In this document: in pieces, positions 8,202 through 13,646 of the stretch
Layout: each line of letters starts with the position of its first letter
Numbering within the stretch: the first letter of the stretch is position 1
Origin: an uncultured Desulfobulbaceae bacterium
Lineage (GTDB): Bacteria > Desulfobacterota > Desulfobulbia > Desulfobulbales > Desulfobulbaceae
Reading direction: 5' to 3'
Assembly (NCBI GenBank): GCA_947260045.1
Contig: CAMYOP010000039.1
Location: forward strand, 1 to 13,646
Length of the DNA: 13,646 bases
Made by a program: the position numbers and the translations under genes
The notes under the pieces: generated by a model
Database searches by the model: none
What the model was told of the DNA's origin: nothing
The model's input: the letters and a program-made list of their open reading frames with translations, nothing else

Positions 8202-8744
8202 CTAAAGTAAATCGCGCCACCGTTTGTAGATGAAAATCCGTTCAATAAAGTTTTCCCGCAAAAAAATATCACGGAGCCTGCCATCTTCCTCGACAGGCAG
8301 CAGAGGAAAATGATCCATAAACGCCCTGGCAAACAGACCCACGCCAATATTTTGGGGGACATTATTTGTATCATACACTTTGACACGCTCCATACCGCTG
8401 CTTGGTGATTTAGCCTTGAAAATAAAACCGTGCAGATTTTCCGCCTCAAGTTCGCTGACCCTGCCTGCAGCCCAGGTATGCATACGCTCGGTATGATCTA
8501 TTTTTGTTTTGATGGTAATAAGACGCGGATTTTTCGGATCGCCAACAAGTCTCATGGGCTCGCGTGGTACGGGCATTCCGCATTCAACTTCTGGGCAGAC
8601 GGGGACAAAATCGAAAAATTTGCCTAAGGTGTCAGTGATATAATGATCTTGCTGCAGCCCACCGTCATAACGAACTCTGTTACCAAGCAGGCATGAACTG
8701 ATCCCTATTTTGATTGGCTGAGGAGGGAGAGGCTTAAGGTGCAT
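8202..8744 (-). CDS. DUF523 domain protein (N-terminal half of DUF523-DUF1722 fusion)
   Basis: 180 residues up to the in-frame TAG. DUF523 hallmarks are KIGISSCLLGNRVRYDGG (12-29, Cys18), PVCPEVECGMPVPREPMRL (48-66, Cys50 and Cys55) and FKAKSPSSG (109-117). The last residues, FIERIFIYKRWRDLL, already belong to the linker/DUF1722 region, so the protein stops inside the second domain. AAGGA at 8-nt spacing precedes the ATG; an overlapping ATG four bases upstream is out of frame. DUF523 and DUF1722 are poorly characterised; in E. coli the DUF1722 gene ybgA is beside the photolyase gene phrB. Here the gene is divergent from uvsE with 156 bp between starts, consistent with a UV-damage role. A stable DUF523-only product is possible, since stand-alone DUF523 proteins exist. 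Confidence 0.85.
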   Translation of the reverse strand: MHLKPLPPQPIKIGISSCLLGNRVRYDGGLQQDHYITDTLGKFFDFVPVCPEVECGMPVPREPMRLVGDPKNPRLITIKTKIDHTERMHTWAAGRVSELEAENLHGFIFKAKSPSSGMERVKVYDTNNVPQNIGVGLFARAFMDHFPLLPVEEDGRLRDIFLRENFIERIFIYKRWRDLL

Positions 8745-8812
8745 GCATGTGTTCCTTTATCATGAGTTGATAGTATGAGGTCCTAAAGTCTCTCGCAAAT
8801 GCATTGAACTGC

Positions 8813-8820
8813 ATTATAAT
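8813..8820. promoter_or_regulatory. Palindromic -10-like element between divergent DUF523 and uvsE genes
   Basis: ATTATAAT is its own reverse complement, so a consensus TATAAT reads on both strands: 8815-8820 on plus and 8818-8813 on minus. It sits about 70-80 bp from both start codons. No good -35 hexamer was found at 16-18 bp on either side, and no canonical LexA box was seen in the 156-bp gap. The call rests on position and the -10 word alone. Confidence 0.25.
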
Positions 8821-8900
8821 TGTAGGTATAGGATAAAAAAAATCCAAGGGACAATTCTTTATTGAATGTCTTGAAAACACACCATAAAGAGGACGATCCC

Positions 8901-9803
8901 ATGCTTCGTTTGGGTTTGTGTTGCATTTTTAAAAATGAACCTATTAAATTTCGGCAAACAACCGCCAAGACCCTCAAGCAATTTGACAGGGCAGAGCAAG
9001 TGCATCTGCTCTCAGAGCTTTGCCTGCATAACGTGCAAACTATCCAGCTTGCCCTGCGATATGTCAATGACCATAACATAGGTGCTTTCAGGATTCTCTC
9101 CCCACTGTTTCCCCGCTATACCCATCCAGAAGTTGCCTACAAAATAGATGAACTGCCGCAGCAAGGAGAGATTGTAGAAGTTTGTGCAGCAATACGGAAA
9201 TTTTCCCGGCAAAATGATATTCGTCTGAGTTTGCATCCTGATCAGTTTAATGTGCTGTCTTCTCCAAGGATTGAAGTTGTGAAGAACACCATCAGAGAAC
9301 TGGAATACCAGGGCGTGCTTGCTGACATGCTTGGCGCTGAGGTTATCAATATTCATGCTGGAGGGCAATATGGCAACAAGAAGGAGGCGCTTAAACGCTT
9401 AAAAGAGAATTTCAAGCACCTGTCCCGTGGAGTTAAAGCAAAACTCACTCTGGAAAATGATGATGTGTCCTATGGCCCCCAGGATCTACTGCCTGTCTGT
9501 TCTGACTTGTCCATACCTTTTGTCTATGACATTCATCATCATCGCTGTTTGCCTGATGAACTCAGTGAGGAAGAGGCAACCCAGCAATCCATAGCGCTCT
9601 GGCAGTCTTTTGGCAGGGAACCCTATTTTCACCTCTCCTCACCGAAATTTGGTTGGCACAGCAAAAAGCCAAAGCCCCATGCTGATTATATCAACCCAAT
9701 TGATTTTCCCTCGTTCTGGTTGGGTCTTGATATAAGCGTTGATATTGAAGCAAAGGCCAAGGAGTTGGCAGTTCTGCAATTACAAAGGGATTTGGATTTA
9801 TAA
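8901..9803 (+). CDS. uvsE: UV DNA damage endonuclease (UvsE/UVDE)
   Basis: A 300-residue TIM-barrel endonuclease that nicks DNA 5' of UV photoproducts and starts an alternative excision repair pathway. Family motifs in order: LGLCC (4-8), HPDQF (His112), NIHAGG (His152), LENDD (Glu185), YDIHHH (Asp210, His213), FHLSSPK (His244), HADYI (His260) and DIEAK (Glu283). All the His/Glu/Asp metal ligands of the Thermus enzyme have counterparts. The lysine two residues before the HLSS histidine is absent; the sequence is PYFHLSS, with Tyr242. The ATG at 8901 has AGAGGA (8888-8893) at 7-nt spacing and gives the family's usual N-terminus. An in-frame TTG at 8862 would add 13 unlikely residues. The DUF523-DUF1722 gene is divergent next door. 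Confidence 0.93.
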   Translation: MLRLGLCCIFKNEPIKFRQTTAKTLKQFDRAEQVHLLSELCLHNVQTIQLALRYVNDHNIGAFRILSPLFPRYTHPEVAYKIDELPQQGEIVEVCAAIRKFSRQNDIRLSLHPDQFNVLSSPRIEVVKNTIRELEYQGVLADMLGAEVINIHAGGQYGNKKEALKRLKENFKHLSRGVKAKLTLENDDVSYGPQDLLPVCSDLSIPFVYDIHHHRCLPDELSEEEATQQSIALWQSFGREPYFHLSSPKFGWHSKKPKPHADYINPIDFPSFWLGLDISVDIEAKAKELAVLQLQRDLDL

Positions 9804-9822
9804 TCAGTAGTACAGTGAGTGT

Positions 9823-11079
9823 TTATTTAAATTTGGCGATGACTCGTTCCAGTGCGTCAAGACCTCTTTCCAAGCTGGCCATCTCTGGGCCAAAGCTCAC
9901 CCTGCAATAATTTTGAAAACGTCGTAACGTTCTTCTCTGGTCAGGATTTACATCAAAAAATACACCAGGCACAGTGATAACTTTTTCTTTCAAACCTTCC
10001 TTGAAAAATCGCAGGCCGTCGCGTAGTTCTTTCGGGAGTTTGGACAGGCAGGCCCAGAAATAGAAGGTTCCACTATCTTCTCCTGTAACCTCAATACCCA
10101 TATCAATGAGTCGCTTGTACATATACTGGCGTTTTTTCCCGAAGTAATCCTGGATAGCTTTTGCCTCTTTGCGAACATATTCAGGATCAAGCAGTGGGAG
10201 AGTATTTTTTTGAAAGGGATTGTTGGCACCGCCATCAAGAAAAGATCCAGCACTGGCGATGACGTTTATGACAGATTTTGGCGCAAGGGTCCAGCTGATA
10301 CGCCAGCCAGGATAGCGCCAGTTTTTGGTGAGTCCGTTGAGGATAATAACAGGATCATGATTCACATCGTCGATGTATTGTGCAGAAGATACAAGCTGGC
10401 ACTCATCTTTATTGCCGTTATCATAAATAAAATGGGAATAAAATTCATCAAGTATCATGCAGCAGCAGGTTTCACGGGCAAGATGGACCCAGTCAGACAG
10501 ATAATCTCCTTTAATGACCTGCCCAGTCGGATTACAGGGATTGCTGAGCAGAACCGCCTGCAGGCCGCGGCCAAGGATCTCCTGGCGAAGGTCCTCCACA
10601 GAAATTTTATAGCCGGCGCTCCTGTTAAGCAGTATGGGAATGGGGATAAAAGCCCGAAAAACACTTAAGAGCTCTTCGTAGGCAGTATAATCAGGGAGGA
10701 AATGGCCGAAATTAATGTTTCCTAGGGCAGTAGCCACCCTTGTCAGGGCCATGCGGCCTCCGCCAGAAATACTGACATTTTCATAAGTATATTGCGAAGA
10801 CTTCCCTTTGCGGTAAAGGTTATTGTACAATTCTGCAATTTTATGTCGCAAGTCAAGATTTCCTTCCACGTCCGAATAATTATGTCCGGAAGGATCAATG
10901 GAAAGAGTCTGCAGGCGTGGAGGTGAGCCAGGGATGTCGCCAGTTTCAGGAGAGCCTTGCCCGAGATTGGACCAGATGGAATCTCCTGCAACATAACCCT
11001 GCTTTTTTGCTTCAGTCATGACGTAAATGACGCCAGTCTTGGGAACGTCTCTAAAGCCAGGAATAGTCGTACAGTTCAT
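9823..11079 (-). CDS. PLP-dependent class I/II aminotransferase
   Basis: A 418-residue fold-type I aminotransferase. Visible features are GQGSPETGDIPG (40-51) near the N-terminus, the SGGGRMALTR cofactor-phosphate segment (105-114), PDYTAYE (129-135), SNPCNPTG (179-186), LDEFYSHF (210-217, Asp211 contacting the pyridine nitrogen), Schiff-base Lys252 in LNGLTKNWRYPGWRIS (247-262), and the substrate-carboxylate Arg393 in YCRVSFGPE. All key residues are present. Substrate specificity cannot be read from these motifs, and no pathway genes adjoin it. The ATG at 11079 has only a weak GGGG-type SD. Its upstream region is occupied, from 34 bp on, by the MITE-like element, which may supply or disrupt its promoter. 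It converges with uvsE across 19 bp. Confidence 0.88.
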   Translation of the reverse strand: MNCTTIPGFRDVPKTGVIYVMTEAKKQGYVAGDSIWSNLGQGSPETGDIPGSPPRLQTLSIDPSGHNYSDVEGNLDLRHKIAELYNNLYRKGKSSQYTYENVSISGGGRMALTRVATALGNINFGHFLPDYTAYEELLSVFRAFIPIPILLNRSAGYKISVEDLRQEILGRGLQAVLLSNPCNPTGQVIKGDYLSDWVHLARETCCCMILDEFYSHFIYDNGNKDECQLVSSAQYIDDVNHDPVIILNGLTKNWRYPGWRISWTLAPKSVINVIASAGSFLDGGANNPFQKNTLPLLDPEYVRKEAKAIQDYFGKKRQYMYKRLIDMGIEVTGEDSGTFYFWACLSKLPKELRDGLRFFKEGLKEKVITVPGVFFDVNPDQRRTLRRFQNYCRVSFGPEMASLERGLDALERVIAKFK

Positions 11080-11123
11080 AAATTGCCCCAGATTATAAAC
11101 AAGCTTGATGATTACATAGAATT

Positions 11124-11236
11124 ATGTGATTACCACTAAAGATCAGTTAACACCGGGAGACAGATCGGAGTCTGCCCTTCCATAAATTTTTCCTAAACTT
11201 AAGGGGACCGAATAATAACGTTAGTGGTAATCACAT
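11124..11236. mobile_element. MITE-like element with 16-bp terminal inverted repeats
   Basis: Perfect inverted repeats ATGTGATTACCACTAA (11124-11139) and TTAGTGGTAATCACAT (11221-11236) bound a 113-bp segment with no ORF. The hexamer AGAATT stands directly outside both ends (11118-11123 and 11237-11242), as a target-site duplication would. The match extends to ten bases, ACATAGAATT (11114-11123 and 11233-11242), overlapping the right arm. The interior (11147-11220) is copy 2 of the repeat found at the window start. It is too small to be autonomous; a transposase elsewhere in the genome would be needed. The terminal repeats do not flank the right side of copy 1, so the core and its frame may have different histories. 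Confidence 0.6.
11147..11220. repeat. Structured interspersed repeat, copy 2 (internally deleted form)
   Basis: A 74-bp match to bases 1-63 plus 108-118. It shares GGGAGACAGATCGGAGTC, a TAAATTTTTCCTAA block, CTTAAGGGGACC and TAATAACG at the end. Relative to copy 1 it lacks the TTTTCGC/GCGAAAA hairpin and the right TCTGTCTCCC arm, so its outer GGGAGACAGA has no partner. Conservation of the flanking halves with a clean 44-bp gap suggests deletion in this copy or insertion in copy 1. It lies wholly inside the 113-bp MITE-like element. Confidence 0.65.
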
Positions 11237-11242
11237 AGAATT

Positions 11243-11418
11243 AAGTATCACGATTTTGCTTTTACAGCCAGCTCCTGAGAATAGTATATGCCTGATCCTG
11301 GCTATGCAAATGATTTTTCCTGTGACGTGTATGGGTTGTCTTGAGTCCTGCCTATGATAGCGGACCATATGGTATTGTAACCTGGCAGGTGCTATTTGGC
11401 TGAGGAGGTTGGAGGCAT
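11243..11418. other. Gene-free spacer
   Basis: Nothing is recognised between the MITE-like element and the terminator. ATG-initiated frames on both strands end within about 20 codons. With the element on its left and the terminator on its right, this completes a gene-free stretch of about 395 bp from 11080 to 11474. Confidence 0.4.
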
Positions 11419-11452
11419 AAAAAAAAGCAGCACTCGAAAGCGCTGCTTTTTT
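11419..11452 (-). terminator. Rho-independent terminator with UUCG loop
   Basis: Read on the minus strand, AGCAGCGCT, loop TTCG, then AGTGCTGCT forms a 9-bp stem with one G-U pair, followed by a run of about eight T (11426-11419). It lies 23 bp after the stop of the coiled-coil gene at 11475-11777 and is oriented to end that transcript. Six T also follow the stem on the plus strand (11447-11452), so it could work in both directions, but the plus-strand stem has an A-C mismatch. Confidence 0.88.
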
Positions 11453-11474
11453 AATTATTTTAGAATATTAACGA

Positions 11475-11777
11475 TTATCCGCCAAAATCATAATCAACAT
11501 TTACCCCAGGGGTTTCCTTAAAGTTAAAGCTTGGCTCACCAATTTTGTCTTCCTGGTTACCGCTTTGAAGCCACTCGTTAAAGTTTGAAGAAGTTTCAAA
11601 TTGGTTGAGTCGATCTTCTAGTTCTGTCAAAAGAATGTGCAGTGCTTCAATCTGAGGTTGCATTTTGAATTTATCAATTGAAGCCAGATGATCGATTTGA
11701 TCTGTTACCTGAAGGAGTTGGTCATGCCAGGAGGCCAGCTCAATATTGATTTTTTGTCTAAAACCGTGAGAGTTCAT
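11475..11777 (-). CDS. Small coiled-coil hypothetical protein
   Basis: A 100-residue, cysteine-free, probably cytoplasmic protein. Residues 6-62 form a long amphipathic or coiled-coil helix pair (QKINIELASWHDQLLQV ... IEALHILLTELEDRLNQF). A Trp-containing segment (NEWLQSG, 67-73) and an acidic glycine-ended tail (VDYDFGG) follow. The heptad helix, the W-D-Q-L pattern and the 'EWLQSG' end resemble short stress-linked coiled-coil hypotheticals (sll1863-like), but that is a loose resemblance. The start is decided by GGAGGA (11787-11782) four bases before the ATG, the strongest SD in the window; the in-frame TTG at 11789 overlaps that SD and is unlikely. A monocistronic gene with its own terminator, probably well expressed. 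Confidence 0.78.
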   Translation of the reverse strand: MNSHGFRQKINIELASWHDQLLQVTDQIDHLASIDKFKMQPQIEALHILLTELEDRLNQFETSSNFNEWLQSGNQEDKIGEPSFNFKETPGVNVDYDFGG

Positions 11778-12205
11778 GGTGTCCTCCAATGTAATGGACT
11801 TTAGTCTTACCTAAATAGTAAAGCCAAAGAGCCTGAAGTCAATCATGCGTATTGGAGAAAAGGAAGAAAAATCGGACGATATGAAGAAAATAGTCAACAT
11901 TTCGGTGTGTTGAGTGGGCGAGCCCTCCGACTCTTTTTTGCTGCTGTGGACAATGAGAGTCGTTTTGCAAAGCCAAGGGCGAGGATTAGGATCTTTACTT
12001 GATACTTAAGCAGGTGCTGGATTTCGAACGCTTGTAATCCTTTTCCCATGGGAGGTTCCTGATGGCTTTCAGTCCCAGGCTTCAGCTCCGCCTGGATAAA
12101 GTATAAAATCTTTTCCAGACGGATAACCTTCCACCACCATTTTTTTCCATTTAACAGAGAGAGTAGACTGAGAAGTTTCCTTTCTAAAGTCTGTTTCCTG
12201 CTGGC
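11778..12205. other. Mostly gene-free spacer with an uninitiated minus-strand open frame
   Basis: About 430 bp with no supported gene. On the minus strand a frame of about 104 codons stays open from just after the peroxiredoxin-like stop (12205) to TGA at 11896-11894. It includes NGKKWWWKVIRLEKILYF and later LLKYQVKILILALGFAKR. It has no ATG until about the middle (51 codons remaining) and no SD at that ATG. It may be chance, a decayed gene or a small basic protein; no family is recognised. The right-hand 11790-11890 part carries the upstream region of the coiled-coil gene. Confidence 0.3.
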
Positions 12206-12853
12206 TTAAGAAATGGACTCTATTGCCGCGATGATATCAACGGGTTCTCCTCGCTTGGTATAGTCAGCGTCTACAAAATCAAAAACAAGAATACCCTGCT
12301 GGTTTACCACATAGGTGGCTGGCAGGGGTAGTTCATAACTGTCATCTCCATTTGAAGCGGGCAGGTCTATGCCAAAACTAGCGTAAAGAGGTTTGAGTGC
12401 CTCAGCCAGCTCAAATACCAAGCCGAATTTTCTGGCAAGTGCATTACCACGATCAGTCAATACCTGGAACTGAAGTCCATGCTTTTCAATACTGGTCAGT
12501 GAATTATCAGGCAGCTCAGGAGTAATGGCAACGAGTTGTCCGCCTGCATCCAATATAGCGGGTAAGGCCTGCTGCAATCCATGCAGCTCAAGGTTGCAGT
12601 ATGGTCACCAGCTGCCGCGATAAAAGTTAATGACAAGCGGACTTGTTTTAAGGAGATCTTCAGATCTAACCTGTTTGCCAAAGGCATCAGGCAGGGAAAA
12701 ATGAGGAATACTGTCGCCACTGTGAAGCGCTTTTTCAGCAATACCAGAATTGATCAACTCTTCAGTTGTTCTAGAGAAAGTCGAGAGAACATCATCTGGA
12801 ATCTGGCCAGCCATTCCTTCTTGGAATTTTTTGATTTCAGCAGCAAGGGTCAT
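12206..12853 (-). CDS. AhpC/TSA peroxiredoxin-like selenoprotein (in-frame UGA = Sec83)
   Basis: A predicted 215-residue cytoplasmic thiol/selenol redox protein of the thioredoxin fold, probably reducing peroxides. Residues 46-82 (GDSIPHFSLPDAFGKQV ... LVINFYRGSW) are the usual AhpC/TSA start. Codon 83 is TGA (12607-12605), followed in the same frame by PYCNLELHGLQQALP and the rest of the domain, including LTDRGNALARKFGL and LPATYVVNQQGILVFDFVDADY. Homologues read NFYRGxWCPYCNLEL, so the UGA replaces the first Cys of CxxC, giving U-P-Y-C. No frameshift is needed, and family similarity continues on both sides. The ATG has AGGAG (12864-12860) at 6-nt spacing. A SECIS-like hairpin follows the UGA. 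A nonsense mutation of Cys is the alternative, but the exact position at the redox residue strongly favours selenocysteine. Confidence 0.87.
12572..12599 (-). promoter_or_regulatory. Candidate bacterial SECIS hairpin
   Basis: Starting 5 nt after the UGA, the mRNA reads CUGCAA ... UUGCAG, a perfect 6-bp stem (12599-12594 with 12577-12572). It continues with CC/GG after one bulged A and then UG/CA across a U-U mismatch. The apical loop AGCUG begins about 16 nt after the UGA and has G at its second position. Distance and loop G agree with the bacterial SECIS model recognised by SelB. Pairing was judged by eye, without a folding energy. Confidence 0.55.
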
Positions 12854-13008
12854 GGTCTTCTCCTTTTCTAGTAAGATTGGGAACTACACATTGTGTCTTT
12901 TTGTCAAAAAAATTAAACTTTTATACAGCTTTAAGGTTTACGGTGAGACGCGCAAAATAGCCAGGTTTTTACGTCGAACTTAATCGCATTGTCATTCTTA
13001 TTTTAATT

Positions 13009-13335
13009 TCAATTGGTTAATATCCAATCGAATGCCTTGATTGAAAAGATCCACAAGATAGAGGCTAAAAAATTGATTGCACCTGATAAAAAATAAATAT
13101 TGCTCTCAGATTTGTTTTCCTTTAGTGCCTTTTTCCCAACAATTATTGCTGCAAGAGTAAATATGTTCAGAGGAATCGTTAATAGTAACGACCCCAAATA
13201 AAATAAAATCACAAATGGATTTTTATAAACAAAATCTGCATGTAGATAGCCAGTGAATACGCCTGCAAAACACATCCATGAAATTAATCCCAAAACTGGG
13301 AACAGGAACCAAGGTGTTATTTCAAATTTTGTCAT
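13009..13335 (-). CDS. Small integral membrane protein, three predicted helices
   Basis: A 108-residue, strongly hydrophobic inner-membrane protein. Predicted helices are at about 8-30, 40-67 and 80-98. A basic-polar loop (KKALKENKSESN, 68-79) between helices 2 and 3 is probably cytoplasmic. No catalytic or binding motif is visible and no family is recognised. The ATG has no convincing SD. It is in the same orientation as its neighbours on both sides, but the 155-bp gap to the selenoprotein gene argues against a tight operon. Confidence 0.65.
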   Translation of the reverse strand: MTKFEITPWFLFPVLGLISWMCFAGVFTGYLHADFVYKNPFVILFYLGSLLLTIPLNIFTLAAIIVGKKALKENKSESNIYFLSGAINFLASILWIFSIKAFDWILTN

Positions 13336-13383
13336 ATCTACGATTTATTAGAGCATGGGGGTTGATCTCGCAGGTTGACAACA

Positions 13384-13419
13384 CGCTATAGCAGGCAAGC
13401 CTTGTAGCGATTTGTTAGC
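13384..13419. repeat. Imperfect hairpin next to a GTTAGC word
   Basis: CGCTA (13384-13388) and TAGCG (13405-13409) enclose AGGC/GCCT (about 13393-13402), followed by ATTTGTTAGC (13410-13419). A related direct repeat, CTACGATTTATTAG, lies near 13336-13349, just upstream of the membrane-protein start, against GTAGCGATTTGTTAG here. On the minus strand these read CTAATAAATCG and CTAACAAATCGC. They recall the left core of integron attC sites, but no complete attC can be drawn. Meaning unknown. Confidence 0.25.
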
Positions 13420-13472
13420 TGCAATTTTTCGTTTATCGTTAATGCCGCTAAGGCCTTGTTTCTACAAACTTT

Positions 13473-13628
13473 CTAATCATCTGCCAATGCATCGAACTCA
13501 TTTTTCTTACCTTTATACCAACTTTTCATTGCTTCAGGGTCTTTCATTAATTTTTGCATTTCATTCATTGCCTTGAGATGAGCTTCATCATTATTTTCAA
13601 ACATTTCCATTCCATGTTTTTTGCTCAT
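13473..13628 (-). CDS. Small hypothetical protein, possibly 5'-truncated by the window edge
   Basis: 51 residues from ATG at 13628: MSKKHGMEMFENNDEAHLKA, then a helix NEMQKLMKDPEAMKSWYKGKK and an acidic end FDALADD. Codon use is regular and the product is charged, helical and Met-rich, looking like a real small protein. The same frame stays open to the window edge (six more codons, VTRSLE), so the true start may lie outside. The sequence AAGAAG about 8 nt upstream could serve as a modest SD for the 13628 ATG. No family is recognised. Confidence 0.5.
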   Translation of the reverse strand: MSKKHGMEMFENNDEAHLKAMNEMQKLMKDPEAMKSWYKGKKNEFDALADD

Positions 13629-13646
13629 TTCTAAACTTCTTGTAAC

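Noticed and set aside
8202..8204. Reading the TAG in the DUF523-DUF1722 gene as pyrrolysine
   Set aside because: Pyrrolysine is known almost only in methylamine methyltransferases and a few others. Several genes here use TAG as an ordinary stop, and nothing in the motif calls for a special residue.
8862..8900. TTG start for UvsE, adding 13 residues
   Set aside because: The ATG at 8901 has a strong AGAGGA site at 7 nt and gives the family's normal N-terminus. The TTG lacks both.
8745..8900. LexA/SOS box controlling uvsE
   Set aside because: No CTG-N10-CAG or GAAC-N4-GTTC type palindrome was found in the divergent gap; only an AT-rich -10-like palindrome.
10210..10668. 152-codon plus-strand ORF inside the aminotransferase
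   Set aside because: It is antisense to a well-supported enzyme with all its motifs and has no recognisable product.
12206..12853. Peroxiredoxin-like gene as a frameshifted pseudogene
   Set aside because: Both halves are in the same frame, and the only interruption is TGA at the redox-Cys position.

Overview
The window reads as an AT-leaning, loosely packed bacterial chromosome segment: short mostly monocistronic genes, wide AT-rich spacers, no rRNA, tRNA, phage or CRISPR. The gene mix (a lone HDOD-GAF signalling protein, a membrane-embedded patatin-like lipase, a UGA-containing peroxiredoxin-like protein that implies selenocysteine decoding, several small coiled-coil or zinc-ribbon hypotheticals) fits an anaerobic Desulfobacterota, perhaps a Desulfobulbales sulfate reducer or cable-bacterium relative. 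That placement is inference from gene content only.

Layout. 1-118 holds copy 1 of a short structured repeat. 212-1849 (+) is an HDOD-GAF protein. After a 0.5 kb gene-free stretch comes a secreted protein of unknown function (2362-3099, +), convergent with a 740-residue patatin-like membrane protein (3126-5348, -). 5682-6775 carries a possible 49-residue ORF, a small coiled-coil protein (-) and a divergent solitary PIN-domain ribonuclease-like protein (+). 7229-7612 (+) encodes a small membrane-anchored protein with two zinc ribbons.

7776-9803 looks like a DNA-repair locus. A DUF523-DUF1722 (YbgA-type) gene on the minus strand is cut by a single in-frame TAG. It is divergent from uvsE, a UV-damage endonuclease that keeps its metal-binding His/Glu/Asp residues but has Tyr where the family has a lysine, carboxylated in the Thermus enzyme. 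9823-11079 (-) is a class I/II PLP aminotransferase. Just upstream of it lies a 113-bp MITE-like insertion with 16-bp perfect terminal inverted repeats and flanking AGAATT repeats; it contains copy 2 of the window-start repeat. A clear terminator and a strong-SD coiled-coil gene (11475-11777, -) follow.

The most notable gene is 12206-12853 (-). Two apparent half-ORFs of an AhpC/TSA-like protein are one reading frame interrupted only by TGA, exactly where homologues have the first Cys of the WCPYC motif (here W-U-P-Y-C). A hairpin compatible with a bacterial SECIS follows directly. The window ends with a three-helix membrane protein (13009-13335, -) and a 51-codon ORF (13473-13628, -) that may run off the edge.
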